A DNA stretch of 64,000 bases from Clostridium_AB sp036639235 (lineage in GTDB: Bacteria; Bacillota; Clostridia; Clostridiales; Caloramatoraceae): NCBI RefSeq assembly GCF_036639235.1, contig NZ_JAVWJB010000009.1:1-64000 (forward strand). The letters run 5' to 3'. The position numbers and the translations under genes were made by a program. Below are positions 45,011 through 53,330 of the stretch, piece by piece (position 1 is the first letter of the stretch; each line of letters begins with the position of its first letter). The notes below the pieces were generated by a model. It was not told the DNA's origin and searched no databases. It worked only from the letters and a program-made list of their open reading frames with translations.

Positions 45011-45682
45011 ATGAAGGCAACAGAGAGATTAAAAACAAACGAAAGAGTAGAATTTTCTATTGATAATGAAATATATAAAAGTACAGTTCAAGATATTATA
45101 TCGAATAAAAGTATAGCAATTAGTATACCTGTTTTAGGAAGTAAAAGTTATCTTCCTATAATAGGAGAAAAAATTGAATTTTTTATTCTAATCGGAAGTG
45201 ACTTTCATAAGTATAAAGGAATAGTTTCAAATAGAATTGTAGATGGGAATTTAAGACTTATTATTGTAGATGATCTTTCAACTGAAGGCAAGGTTCAAAG
45301 AAGAGAATATTTTAGAATACCAGTTTCTCTTGATATTGAATATCTACCAATTAGTAATGAAATTGCTGAAAATGGAGTTTCTAAAAAGGTTTTAGATCTT
45401 TTAAGTGATAGATTTATTACGGCTAAGAGTATTGATTTAAGCGCTGGTGGAATAAAGATATTTACAGCTGAAAAGGTTGAAGAGGGAACACATGTAATTG
45501 TTAAAGTTGCTATAAGCAGTTCAGACACTATTTCAATAATTTCTAAGGTTGTAAGAATGGAAAAGGATCCAGGAACTAAAACATATAAGCTTGGATGTAG
45601 ATTTCTTGCTTTAGACAAAAACGATACAGAAAAAATAGTTAAGTTTATTTTTGAAAAATCCAGAGAGCTAATGAAAAGATAG
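45011..45682 (+). CDS. YcgR-type PilZ domain protein, c-di-GMP-responsive flagellar brake
   Basis: N-terminal YcgR domain (1-95; TERLKTNERVEFSIDNEIYK) and C-terminal PilZ domain with both c-di-GMP motifs: RREYFRIP (R-x-x-x-R region near 97) and IDLSAGGIKI (D/N-x-S-x-x-G near 140). Binding of c-di-GMP lets this family slow or stop the motor. 223 residues. It lies between flhG and fliA with 3- and 16-base gaps. Confidence 0.9.
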   Translation: MKATERLKTNERVEFSIDNEIYKSTVQDIISNKSIAISIPVLGSKSYLPIIGEKIEFFILIGSDFHKYKGIVSNRIVDGNLRLIIVDDLSTEGKVQRREYFRIPVSLDIEYLPISNEIAENGVSKKVLDLLSDRFITAKSIDLSAGGIKIFTAEKVEEGTHVIVKVAISSSDTISIISKVVRMEKDPGTKTYKLGCRFLALDKNDTEKIVKFIFEKSRELMKR

Positions 45683-45698
45683 TTAAGGAGGTTCTAAA

Positions 45699-46427
45699 AT
45701 GAAGTGTTACTCTAATGTTAGTGAAAGGGAAGAGATGATTGTAAAGTACATTCCCTATGTAAAGTACATTGCTTCAAGGCTTATTTGTGGTAAGCCACCA
45801 GGAGTAGAGCAGGAAGATCTAGTAAGCTTTGGAGTTCTTGGGCTTATAGATGCAATAGAAAAGTTTGACGTTTCAAAGGGACTAAAATTTGAAACATATG
45901 CGACTTTAAGAATTAGAGGAGCTATTATTGATGAGCTTAGAAAGATTAGTTGGATATCAAAAAGTGCATTTTCAAAACTTTCTCAGTTAAATCAAGCTAG
46001 AGAAGCACTTGAAAACCAACTTAATAGAGACCCAAAGGACCAGGAAATTGCAAATTATATGGGCCTTACAGTTGAAGAGGTTAGAAATATTCAAACATTT
46101 GTAAATTATGTATCAACAGTATCACTTGATGAAGTTATTTTTAAGCTTGATGATGATGATATACAGTTTAAGAATATGCTTGAAGATGAAAAAAGCCCCC
46201 AGCCTCAGAAGATACTTGAGGAAAATGAACAGCTTGAAATGCTTAAAAAAGCAATAGATATGCTTAATGAAAAGGATCAGCTTGTTTTAAATTTATATTA
46301 CTATGAAAGATTAACTTTAAAGGAAATTGGTAAGATTCTTGAAATATCAGAATCAAGGGTTTCCCAGCTTCATAGTAGAGCAATAGTAAGACTCCGTGAA
46401 AACATGAAAAAACTAAAATACTTATAA
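45699..46427 (+). CDS. fliA: Flagellar sigma factor sigma-28 (FliA/SigD)
   Basis: Directs RNA polymerase to late flagellar promoters, such as the one predicted at 18958. Region 2 (EQEDLVSFGVLGLIDAIEKF, DVSKGLKFETYATLRIRGAI), region 3 (IDELRKISWISKSAFSKLSQ) and region 4 (ERLTLKEIGKILEISESRVS, QLHSRAIVRLR) are complete. 242 residues. ATG at 45699 after AAGGAGG. Encoded in the early block, so FliA is made but held by FlgM until the hook is complete. Confidence 0.97.
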   Translation: MKCYSNVSEREEMIVKYIPYVKYIASRLICGKPPGVEQEDLVSFGVLGLIDAIEKFDVSKGLKFETYATLRIRGAIIDELRKISWISKSAFSKLSQLNQAREALENQLNRDPKDQEIANYMGLTVEEVRNIQTFVNYVSTVSLDEVIFKLDDDDIQFKNMLEDEKSPQPQKILEENEQLEMLKKAIDMLNEKDQLVLNLYYYERLTLKEIGKILEISESRVSQLHSRAIVRLRENMKKLKYL

Positions 46428-46438
46428 GGAAAAATATA

Positions 46439-46930
46439 ATGATATATGTAGTTTTAATTGGAGGTCTTCTTTTAATATATTTCTCACTTAGAAGAGGACA
46501 AGTACAAAATGTGGTGGAAGCCAAGGAGAAAAATTTTGACACTCTTTTAGAAAATGATGCGGATAGCTTTTATGAAAGGGAGATCCTAAAGTCATATGTT
46601 GAACTTGAAAAGAGAGTAGAAATACTTGAGGAAAAGCTTTTGCAATATGAAAATGTAAGTGTTATAGAGGATAAAGAAATACTTGAAAATGACGAAAAAT
46701 ATATAGAGGGTATTCTAGAAGTTATCGATAATACAAAGGATACATATGTAAAAGAAGAGGAAGAAAAGACTGAGGAAGTAGTAGTAAGCTCTAATAATAG
46801 TTCAATATTAAACAATGAGGTTATTACCCTATATAACGAAGGGAAGAGTGTTGAGGATATTGCATCAATACTTAACATAGGAAAGGGTGAGGTCTTATTA
46901 AGGATTGGATTACAAAAGCGTCAACAGTAG
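46439..46930 (+). CDS. SwrB/DUF6115-like membrane-anchored coiled-coil protein
   Basis: 163 residues: one N-terminal TM (IYVVLIGGLLLIYFSLRRGQ), then a long acidic coiled coil (about 30-115), then a C-terminal helix-turn-helix-like module (VITLYNEGKSVEDIASILNI, GKGEVLLRIGLQKRQQ). The same layout is found in SwrB (YlxL), coded just after the flagellar sigma factor in Bacillus, where it promotes basal-body assembly and sigma-D activity. Sequence identity is too low to be sure. It starts 12 bases after fliA. Confidence 0.7.
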   Translation: MIYVVLIGGLLLIYFSLRRGQVQNVVEAKEKNFDTLLENDADSFYEREILKSYVELEKRVEILEEKLLQYENVSVIEDKEILENDEKYIEGILEVIDNTKDTYVKEEEEKTEEVVVSSNNSSILNNEVITLYNEGKSVEDIASILNIGKGEVLLRIGLQKRQQ

Positions 46931-47142
46931 CGCTTAAATATTTAAAAGATAGTAGGTTCTTACTAGGACTTGGTATAGGACTTGTAATTGGAGCAGTTTT
47001 AATTTTTACTGGTCCAAGCCCTAAAATTACAGATGCCCAAATTGAAAAAAGAGCTCAGGAAATGGGAATGAAATACCCTGATGAAATAAAGGCCTTCTTT
47101 AATGACGATAAGAAGGTAAAAGGAGAGAAAACGAGTGATTAG
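46897..47142 (+). CDS. Small one-TM protein before flgF with no ATG/GTG/TTG start (putative ATT start)
   Basis: Frame open from 46891 (stop TGA at 46888-46890) to TAG at 47140-47142, overlapping the preceding gene by 34 bases and flgF by 8, the usual coupling pattern. The product is coherent: a basic N-terminus (KDWITKASTVALKYLKDSRF), one TM helix (LLGLGIGLVIGAVLIFTG), then a conserved-looking outside segment (PKITDAQIEKRAQEMGMKYP, DEIKAFFNDDKKVKGEK). The only ATGs lie after the TM helix. ATT at 46897 (GAGGT 3 bases before) or 46909 (AAGG 5 bases before) are the best starts. 81 residues. A sequencing error is possible. Function unknown. Confidence 0.6.
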   Translation: MKDWITKASTVALKYLKDSRFLLGLGIGLVIGAVLIFTGPSPKITDAQIEKRAQEMGMKYPDEIKAFFNDDKKVKGEKTSD

Positions 47143-47863
47143 AGGTTTATATAGTGCAGCAACAAGTATGATTACAAGACAGGTTCAACAGGAAAATCTA
47201 AGTAATAACATTGCCAACATTAACACTCCTGGATTTAAAAAATCAAGTGTTAATATAAAAACCTTTGAGGATATATTAATTCAAAGAAGAGAGTCTTTTA
47301 GTGATAGACCTAATAAGGCTTATGCAATTGGATATATGAACTCTGGTGTTGGAATAGATGAGATTAAAAAGGATTATTCACAGGGAATAATAAATAGAAC
47401 AGATAGAAAAACCGATTTTGCAATTAAAAGTGATAATCTTATGTTTAATGTTGTTGATGCAAATGGACAAAGGCACTTATCAAGGGACGGAAAGTTTCAT
47501 GTTGCAAATGAAGGTTATCTTGTAGATTCTCAGGGGAGACAAGTACTTGGAAGTGACAATAGACCTATAGTTATAAATGGCAATGAGCCAAGCTTAAATA
47601 ATAATGGAATATTAACTAATTCAAATGGAAACGTAGGGTTTTTACTAACTGAAATTAACACTGAAAACGGACAGGCTATAAGACAGGGTGGAAACCTAGA
47701 TGCAGTTCAGCAAGGTGCACTTGAAAGGTCTAATGTTAATGTTGAAGAGGTTATGACTGAACTTATAACAGTTTCAAGAAACTATGAGTCAGCTCAAAGA
47801 ATACTACTTCAAATGGATGAGACCTTAGGTAAGGCTGTTAATGACGTTGGTGTTGTTAGATAA
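47135..47863 (+). CDS. flgF: Flagellar rod protein, FlgF-like
   Basis: A distal/proximal rod protein of the FlgF/FlgG group. N-terminus IRGLYSAATSMITRQVQQEN, LSNNIANINTPGFKKSS and C-terminus RSNVNVEEVMTELITVSRNY, ESAQRILLQMDETLGKAVND are typical. The core (KSDNLMFNVVDANGQRHLSR) is more diverged than in the next gene, so I call it FlgF. 242 residues. GTG start at 47135 after AAGGAGAG. Confidence 0.85.
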   Translation: MIRGLYSAATSMITRQVQQENLSNNIANINTPGFKKSSVNIKTFEDILIQRRESFSDRPNKAYAIGYMNSGVGIDEIKKDYSQGIINRTDRKTDFAIKSDNLMFNVVDANGQRHLSRDGKFHVANEGYLVDSQGRQVLGSDNRPIVINGNEPSLNNNGILTNSNGNVGFLLTEINTENGQAIRQGGNLDAVQQGALERSNVNVEEVMTELITVSRNYESAQRILLQMDETLGKAVNDVGVVR

Positions 47864-47890
47864 TAAAATTTCAGTTAAGGTGGGATAAAG

Positions 47891-48634
47891 ATGTTATCAA
47901 GTATATGGACAGGTAGAACAGGAATTACTTCATCACAGATTAAAATGGAGTCAATTTCAAATAACATAGCAAACTCAGGTACAACTGGATATAAGAAAAC
48001 AGAGGTATCTTTTAGTGAAACTTTAAAGCAAAACATAAGAACTAGTAATGGAGTACCTTTTACAAGTGATAGGGATATGATTCACGGAACTGGTGTTAGA
48101 GCATCAAATTCATTTAGAAATCTTGACCAGGGAGTATTTATTACAACTGGAAGAGATACTGATGCTGCTATTAATGGTGATGGTTACTTTAAAGTTATAG
48201 ATAGTAAAGGTGAGGCATTTTATACTAGAGATGGTAATTTCAGTGTAGACATGTCAGGTAATATAGTACATAATGCGTCAGGAATGATCCTTGAAGTAGC
48301 AGGAATTGATAAGGCAAATGTTAAGCAGCCACTAGCAATAGGTCCTGATGGAACTATTGTATGTGACAAGAAAACAGTAGGTAAAATAAACCTATATGAC
48401 TTTGCCTATAAGAATGAAATGCTTTCAAAGGGAGATAACCTATTCTCAGCAGGGGATAGACCAATTGCAACTGATGCGAAAATAGTTGCAGGATATCTTG
48501 AAGGGTCTAATGTTAATATGGTAGATGAGCTTACGAGTATGATAACTACTCAAAGATCATACGAGTTTAATGCTAGAACAATTAAGGCTGCTGATGAAAT
48601 GTGGCAAATGATTAATAACCTTAAAAATAGATAG
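47891..48634 (+). CDS. flgG: Flagellar rod protein, FlgG-like
   Basis: Rod protein of the FlgF/FlgG group. It keeps the canonical core INGDGYFKVIDSKGEAFYTR, DGNFSVD and the ends SSIWTGRTGITSSQIKMESI, SNNIANSGTTGYKKTEVSF and MVDELTSMITTQRSYEFNAR, TIKAADEMWQMINNL. 247 residues. ATG at 47891 after AAGGTGGG. Last gene of block C; a terminator follows. Confidence 0.88.
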   Translation: MLSSIWTGRTGITSSQIKMESISNNIANSGTTGYKKTEVSFSETLKQNIRTSNGVPFTSDRDMIHGTGVRASNSFRNLDQGVFITTGRDTDAAINGDGYFKVIDSKGEAFYTRDGNFSVDMSGNIVHNASGMILEVAGIDKANVKQPLAIGPDGTIVCDKKTVGKINLYDFAYKNEMLSKGDNLFSAGDRPIATDAKIVAGYLEGSNVNMVDELTSMITTQRSYEFNARTIKAADEMWQMINNLKNR

Positions 48635-48651
48635 TTAAATATAATGATTAT

Positions 48652-48704
48652 AAGTGTAACTGTGTAGATGCTAATTATAGGCAATATATAGTTACACTTT
48701 TTTG
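48652..48704 (+). terminator. Terminator at the end of the flagellar block
   Basis: AAGTGTAACT (48652-48661) pairs with AGTTACACTT (48690-48699), then TTTTG. The loop is 28 bases. A third copy, AAGTGTAACT at 48732-48741, could pair with the same right arm. Confidence 0.7.
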
Positions 48705-48755
48705 TTTGCCCTTTAAATATAGAGAAGCATAAAGTGTAACTACTTAATAATAGTC

Positions 48756-48781
48756 ATAATTAATATTATCATAACTGATAA
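48756..48781. promoter_or_regulatory. Palindromic element, copy 1 (TTATCA-TAAC-TGATAA)
   Basis: 26-base element with inverted repeat TTATCA-TAAC-TGATAA at 48766-48781, upstream of the TPR gene. It overlaps a possible promoter: TTATCA as -35, 16-base spacer and TATAAA at 48788-48793. A 25/26-identical copy lies at 56426-56451. It looks like a repressor or activator site of unknown owner. Confidence 0.6.
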
Positions 48782-48843
48782 ACCCTGTATAAAAAAAATA
48801 TATATGTCAATAATTCTTACTAATAGGTTGTAGGAGGAATATT

Positions 48844-49308
48844 ATGTATAATGTAGAAAAGATACTTTCATATATTAAGGACAATAGGGTTAATGAGGCT
48901 CAGAAGATGCTTATAGATGACTTTAAGGATAGACCAGGATCATTTTATTATTATTTAGGGTTAATTAATCTTAAGAAGGAAGATTATACTTCTGCTATTG
49001 TATGCTTTAAGACTGCTAGAAGCAATGGTGTTATTAGTCATTTATTATCATATAATTTATCAGTTTGCTATGTGAATTTAGATAAAAATGAAGAAGCTTG
49101 TGAGGAGCTTATTAGAACCATTCAGGAAGATGCTGAATTTTTTAAAGCATATACTAACTTATGTAATGTATATTTAAGACTTAAAAAGCCACATGAAGCA
49201 TATAGAACTATTAAATATGGTCAGGCTATTTTCTCAGATGAGGAGAATAACCTTGAAACTCTTACAAAAATCGAAAAAAATCTCTATCGTAATAAATATA
49301 TAGGGTAA
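48844..49308 (+). CDS. Tetratricopeptide-repeat protein
   Basis: 154-residue soluble helical protein with at least three TPR-like helix pairs: SFYYYLGLINLKKEDYTSAI, LLSYNLSVCYVNLDKNEEAC and FKAYTNLCNVYLRLKKPHEA, each with the small/large hydrophobic pattern. No signal peptide or enzyme motif. ATG at 48844 after TAGGAGG. It stands alone between the flagellar block and ldcA, preceded by the palindromic element. A protein-protein adaptor role is all the fold implies; partners are unknown. Confidence 0.75.
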   Translation: MYNVEKILSYIKDNRVNEAQKMLIDDFKDRPGSFYYYLGLINLKKEDYTSAIVCFKTARSNGVISHLLSYNLSVCYVNLDKNEEACEELIRTIQEDAEFFKAYTNLCNVYLRLKKPHEAYRTIKYGQAIFSDEENNLETLTKIEKNLYRNKYIG

Positions 49309-49312
49309 TATA

Positions 49313-49340
49313 TTTACTAAATTAATTATAGTATTATAAT
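49313..49340 (+). promoter_or_regulatory. Probable promoter of the ldcA/amidohydrolase pair
   Basis: TTTACT (49313-49318), 16-base spacer, TATAAT (49335-49340), 27 bases before the ATG of the LD-carboxypeptidase gene. Confidence 0.5.
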
Positions 49341-49366
49341 ATAATTAATTTAGATTGTGGTGTGAT

Positions 49367-50272
49367 ATGATTAAGCCAAGGGCTTTAGAATTTAATGATG
49401 AGATTGGAATTATTGCTCCCTCAGGGCCTTCATTTAATGAGGAGCAGTTTACATTAAGTATTGAAAAGGTGAGAACCCTTGGGTTTAAGCCTATTATTGG
49501 TAGAAGCTGCTTTATGAGGGATGGGTATCTTGCTGGAAGTGATGATATACGGAACTCTGATATTAATATATTTTTTGCCTCGAAAAGTATTAAGGCAATT
49601 ATAGCATTAAGAGGTGGATATGGTAGTATGAGACTTCTTAATACGATTGATTATGGAGCTATTAAGAAGAATCCCAAGATATTTGTTGGGTATAGTGATA
49701 TTACTGCACTTCATAGTGCAATTAATAGAAAGCTTAAGATAATTACATTTCATGGGCCTATGGTATATTCAGATTTTTATAGAATAGATAAAACAAGTGA
49801 AAGATCACTTTTAAAATCAATTATGGATCCATCTTATTGTCCATCTTATAAAATTGAGCCTATTGTAGAAGGTAATATTACAGGTAGAATATTTGGTGGC
49901 AACCTAACTATGATTTGTTCAATTATTGGCTCAAAGTATGAGATATCCTATAGGGATAAGATACTATTTATAGAAGAGATAGGTGAGGAACCTTATAAAA
50001 TAGATAGAATGCTTAATCAGATGCTCTTAAGAGGAGTCTTTGATGAAGTAAAAGGTGTAATACTAGGACAATTTACAGATTGTAATCCAGCTAATATAGA
50101 TAGGAGTTTTTCCCTAGAGGCGGTATTGTGTGACTTTTTTAAGCGTCATAATATAGTTTCATACAAGGGCGTTAATATTGGACATGATAAGGAAAAAATA
50201 ACGATACCACTTGGTGTAAAATGTAGAATAGAAGATTCTATGCTTATAATAGAAGAATCGGGGGTTAGATAA
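49367..50272 (+). CDS. ldcA: Muramoyltetrapeptide carboxypeptidase (LD-carboxypeptidase, S66)
   Basis: Cleaves the terminal D-Ala from muropeptides during peptidoglycan recycling or toxin-like self-immunity functions in the MccF branch. Family motifs: IGIIAPSGPSFNEEQF at the start, ALRGGYGSMRLLNTIDY, the nucleophile-region FVGYSDITALHSAI (catalytic Ser), VEGNITGRIFGGNLTMICSI and the Glu/His region IEEIGEEPYKIDRMLNQML, GHDKEKITIPLG. 301 residues from the ATG at 49367; the in-frame TTG at 49355 is less likely, though neither has a strong ribosome binding site. Overlaps the next gene by one base. Confidence 0.9.
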   Translation: MIKPRALEFNDEIGIIAPSGPSFNEEQFTLSIEKVRTLGFKPIIGRSCFMRDGYLAGSDDIRNSDINIFFASKSIKAIIALRGGYGSMRLLNTIDYGAIKKNPKIFVGYSDITALHSAINRKLKIITFHGPMVYSDFYRIDKTSERSLLKSIMDPSYCPSYKIEPIVEGNITGRIFGGNLTMICSIIGSKYEISYRDKILFIEEIGEEPYKIDRMLNQMLLRGVFDEVKGVILGQFTDCNPANIDRSFSLEAVLCDFFKRHNIVSYKGVNIGHDKEKITIPLGVKCRIEDSMLIIEESGVR

Positions 50273-51438
50273 TGGATAGATACCTAGAACTTTCAAAAAA
50301 ATACTTTGAAAAGATGAGAAAATTAAGAAGAGAAATTCATATGTATCCTGAAATAGATAGAGACTTACCTAAAACATGTGGACTTGTTCGTAGTGAACTT
50401 GATAGCCTTGGGATATCATATAGAAGATATGGAGACCTTGGAGTTATTGGAGAAATAGGTAGTGGAGATAATATGGTAGGCCTTAGGGCAGATATGGATG
50501 CATTAAAGGTAAATGATCTTAAAGGCGTAGAGTATGCATCTAAAAATAAGGGGTATATGCACGCCTGTGGCCATGATGCACATACTGCTATACAAATAGG
50601 TGCTGCACATATATTAAAGGAATTAGAGGGCGAATTAGAAGGTAGAGTTAGGTTTATATTTCAGCCAGCAGAGGAAACAGATGGTGGAGCTATAGATATG
50701 ATTAATTATGGTGCACTTGAAGATGTTAAGGCTTTATTTGGGCTTCATGTATGTGAAGCAATGCCATCAGGTGCAATTGGAGTTAAGAAGGGGGTAGTGG
50801 CTGCAGCTTCTAACCCATTTAAGGTAACTATTAAGGGGAAGGGTGCCCATGGTGCAAGTCCTCAAACAGGAATAGACTCTATTTTAATTGCGGCAAAGGT
50901 AATAGATAACCTTCAAAGCATTGTTTCAAGAGAAATCCATGCAACTGATAGTGTTGTAATTAGTATAGGTATTATTAAAGGTGGTACAGCTACTAATGCT
51001 ATAGCAAGTACTGTAGAGATTGAAGGCATAATTAGAACCCTTGGTGAAGACTTAAGAAATAAGGTAATCGAGAGATTTAAGGAAATTATAGAATATACTA
51101 CGAAGGCTTTTAATGCATCAGCTGATATTGTTATAGAAGAGAGTTATCCATCATATGATAATAACGATGATTTACATGATTTTTTAGAAGACAAACTTAA
51201 AGATGAACCTAGTATTAATTATATGACATTAACTAGACCAAGTATGGGAGTAGAAGATTTTGCATATTATGCAAAGCTTGTGCCATCACTTTATTATAGA
51301 CTAGGATGTAGAAATGAAGAAAGAGGAATTGTAAACCCTGCTCACGGAAGTTATTTTGATATAGATGAGCATTGCCTAGTTTACGGAGCAGCAGTTCAAG
51401 CCATGTGTGCGGTAGAGTATTTAAAGAAGATTAAATAA
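50272..51438 (+). CDS. M20-family amidohydrolase (N-acyl-amino-acid type)
   Basis: Metal-dependent hydrolase of the M20D group, related to hippurate, N-acetyl-diaminopimelate and IAA-amino-acid hydrolases. Metal ligands: MHACGHDAHTAIQIG (His/Asp), PAEETDGGA (Glu pair), GLHVCE and a late His in NPAHGSYFDI. RREIHMYPEIDRDLPKT and RADMDALKV are the family start. 388 residues, no signal peptide. Starts in the ldcA stop (TAATG overlap), so the two act together, probably in muropeptide or dipeptide processing; that is inference. Confidence 0.85.
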   Translation: MDRYLELSKKYFEKMRKLRREIHMYPEIDRDLPKTCGLVRSELDSLGISYRRYGDLGVIGEIGSGDNMVGLRADMDALKVNDLKGVEYASKNKGYMHACGHDAHTAIQIGAAHILKELEGELEGRVRFIFQPAEETDGGAIDMINYGALEDVKALFGLHVCEAMPSGAIGVKKGVVAAASNPFKVTIKGKGAHGASPQTGIDSILIAAKVIDNLQSIVSREIHATDSVVISIGIIKGGTATNAIASTVEIEGIIRTLGEDLRNKVIERFKEIIEYTTKAFNASADIVIEESYPSYDNNDDLHDFLEDKLKDEPSINYMTLTRPSMGVEDFAYYAKLVPSLYYRLGCRNEERGIVNPAHGSYFDIDEHCLVYGAAVQAMCAVEYLKKIK

Positions 51439-51461
51439 CATAAAATTGGTATCACTTTGAG

Positions 51462-51502
51462 TCTACACTAATATACTTATATTAGTGTAGATTTTACTTT
51501 TT
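51462..51502 (+). terminator. Terminator after the amidohydrolase gene
   Basis: TCTACACTAATATA (51462-51475) pairs with TATATTAGTGTAGA (51478-51491), followed by TTTTACTTTTT. Confidence 0.8.
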
Positions 51503-51548
51503 AGTAAACTATTCTAATTATGTATATCATATAATATAAAAATACAAA

Positions 51549-51576
51549 TAAAAAAAGAGAGTATAAAACTCTCTTT
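51549..51576 (-). terminator. Terminator of the tRNA-Glu/tRNA-Phe transcript (minus strand)
   Basis: Read on the minus strand: AAAAGAGAG, loop TTTTATA, CTCTC followed by TTTTTTT. It lies just beyond the 3' end of tRNA-Phe. Confidence 0.8.
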
Positions 51577-51652
51577 TGGTGCCTCGAGCCGGAATCGAAC
51601 CAGCGACACGTGGATTTTCAATCCACTGCTCTACCGACTGAGCTATCGAGGC
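51577..51652 (-). tRNA. tRNA-Phe (anticodon GAA)
   Basis: Cloverleaf on the minus strand: acceptor GCCTCGA pairs with TCGAGGC, D arm GCTC-AGTCGGTA-GAGC, anticodon stem GTGGA/TCCAC with loop TTGAAAA giving anticodon GAA, T arm GCTGG-TTCGATT-CCGGC. The CCA end is encoded (TGG on the plus strand at 51577-51579). 76 bases. Confidence 0.97.
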
Positions 51653-51658
51653 AAATAT

Positions 51659-51733
51659 TGGTGACCCCTAGGGGAATCGAACCCCTGTTACCACCGTGAA
51701 AGGGTGGTGTCTTAACCGCTTGACCAAGGGGCC
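51659..51733 (-). tRNA. tRNA-Glu (anticodon TTC)
   Basis: Minus strand: acceptor GGCCCCT pairs with AGGGGTC (one G-T pair), anticodon stem CCACC/GGTGG with loop CTTTCAC giving anticodon TTC, T arm AGGGG-TTCGATT-CCCCT, encoded CCA. 75 bases. It is transcribed first, with a 6-base spacer before tRNA-Phe. Confidence 0.97.
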
Positions 51734-51753
51734 ATGCACTTGGTACGTTTATT

Positions 51754-51782
51754 ATTGTATCAGCTAGTGATTATTATGTCAA
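51754..51782 (-). promoter_or_regulatory. Strong sigma-A promoter of the tRNA pair (minus strand)
   Basis: On the minus strand: TTGACA (51782-51777), 17-base spacer, TACAAT (51759-51754), about 20 bases before tRNA-Glu. It diverges from the metallo-hydrolase gene. Confidence 0.85.
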
Positions 51783-51819
51783 CAAAAAAATGAAAAAATT
51801 TTAAAAGGTGGTATAATAG

Positions 51820-53211
51820 GTGAAAATTAAGTTTTGTGGAGCCGCTAAAATGGTTACAGGATCATGTTATTACATGGAAGCTATGGGAAGAAAATTTATT
51901 ATAGACTGTGGTCTTTTTCAAGGGGCAGAGGAGTCTAGAAACCATGACAGACTTCCATTTAATCCAAAGGAACTAGACTTTGTACTGTTAACCCATGCCC
52001 ATATAGATCATTCGGGAAAAATACCTCTTTTATATAAAAATGGTTTTAAAGGAATGATTTACTGTACACCTGCAACTGGAGATCTTATAGAGATTATGCT
52101 TCGAGATAGTGCCCACATTCAAATGCAAGAAGCAGAGTGGGAGAATAAGAAGAGAAAACAAAAAAAACTTCCTCCAATAGAGCCTATTTATAGTTTTGAA
52201 GATGTTGAAGTAGCACTTCAAAATGTCCAAACTGTACCTTATGATTATATATTTAAAATAGATAGTAATATTCACTTTAAGTTTAAGGATGCTGGGCACC
52301 TTCTAGGGTCTAGTATAATAGAAATTTATGTTCATGATAGAAATAAGAATAAGAAGATAGTTTTTACTGGAGACCTTGGTAATCCTAATATACCAATTAT
52401 AAAGGACCATGATTATGTTAATGAAACAGATTACCTTGTTATAGAATCTACCTATGGTAATAGGGTTCATAAGCCAGTTGAAGAAAGTAACTCTTTGTAC
52501 AACATTATTGTAAACACTATTGTTAAAGGAGGAAATGTTATTATTCCATCTTTTGCAGTAGGAAGAACCCAGGAGCTTATTTATATGCTTAATAACTATA
52601 TTGATATTGAGAAGAGGGAGTATTTACAGGATATTGATATATATGTAGACAGTCCACTGGCAACATCAGCTACTGAAATATTTAGAAAGCATATGGAGTG
52701 TTTTGATGAAGAAATATTAAGTAAGTTAAGTGTTGACAATTTTCCACTTGAATTTGATAATTTAACATTTACAACTTCGAAGGAAGCATCACAAAGACTT
52801 GCCTACAAGAAGGGGGTAGTTATAATATCCTCAAGTGGAATGTGTCATGCAGGTAGAATTAAGTTTCACTTAAAGAACAATATTCAAGATGAAAATAGTG
52901 CAATAGTATTTGTTGGGTATCAAGCACAGGGAACACTAGGGCGTAGAATACTTGATGGACATAAAAAGGTTAATATATTTGGGGAAACCTTAAATGTTAA
53001 AGCAAAGGTGTATAACTTCCAAGGATTATCTGGTCATGCTGACATTAATGGACTTCTAGAATGGGTTGAAGAAATCAAAGAAGGAATTAGGGAAAAAGTA
53101 TTCTTAACCCATGGTGAAGTTGAAGCTGTAGAAGAATTTAAAGAGAAGTTAAAGGAGAAAACTGACGCAGAAATTGTTATTCCAAGTATACTTGAAGAAT
53201 ATAAGATATAA
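51820..53211 (+). CDS. Beta-CASP metallo-beta-lactamase-fold RNase-like hydrolase
   Basis: Zn-dependent nuclease-type protein of the CPSF/YsH1-like group in bacteria. MBL motifs: THAHIDHSGKIP (HxHxDH), the His in DAGHLLGSS, and FTGDLGN (Asp). The beta-CASP insert (about 200-370) has IPSFAVGRTQELIY, SSSGMCHAGRIKFHL and FVGYQAQGTLGRRIL; the C-terminal GLSGHADINGLLEW and HGEVEAVEEF supply the last His residues. 463 residues. GTG start at 51820 after AAGGTGG. The target RNA is not predictable; single-gene unit. Confidence 0.9.
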   Translation: MKIKFCGAAKMVTGSCYYMEAMGRKFIIDCGLFQGAEESRNHDRLPFNPKELDFVLLTHAHIDHSGKIPLLYKNGFKGMIYCTPATGDLIEIMLRDSAHIQMQEAEWENKKRKQKKLPPIEPIYSFEDVEVALQNVQTVPYDYIFKIDSNIHFKFKDAGHLLGSSIIEIYVHDRNKNKKIVFTGDLGNPNIPIIKDHDYVNETDYLVIESTYGNRVHKPVEESNSLYNIIVNTIVKGGNVIIPSFAVGRTQELIYMLNNYIDIEKREYLQDIDIYVDSPLATSATEIFRKHMECFDEEILSKLSVDNFPLEFDNLTFTTSKEASQRLAYKKGVVIISSSGMCHAGRIKFHLKNNIQDENSAIVFVGYQAQGTLGRRILDGHKKVNIFGETLNVKAKVYNFQGLSGHADINGLLEWVEEIKEGIREKVFLTHGEVEAVEEFKEKLKEKTDAEIVIPSILEEYKI

Positions 53212-53330
53212 AAAAGTAGTAATACTGCGAAAAAGATATGAAAATATCGAGTGAAACTTAAAGTAGATGACAATTTTCATCAAAGGAAAACATAGCAAGG
53301 TATAGAATTATATATCTTGAGGTGAAAAAT

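Noticed and set aside
51812..51817. TATAAT just before the metallo-hydrolase start
   Set aside because: It ends only two bases before the GTG and overlaps the region between the ribosome binding site and the start, so it is unlikely to be its -10.
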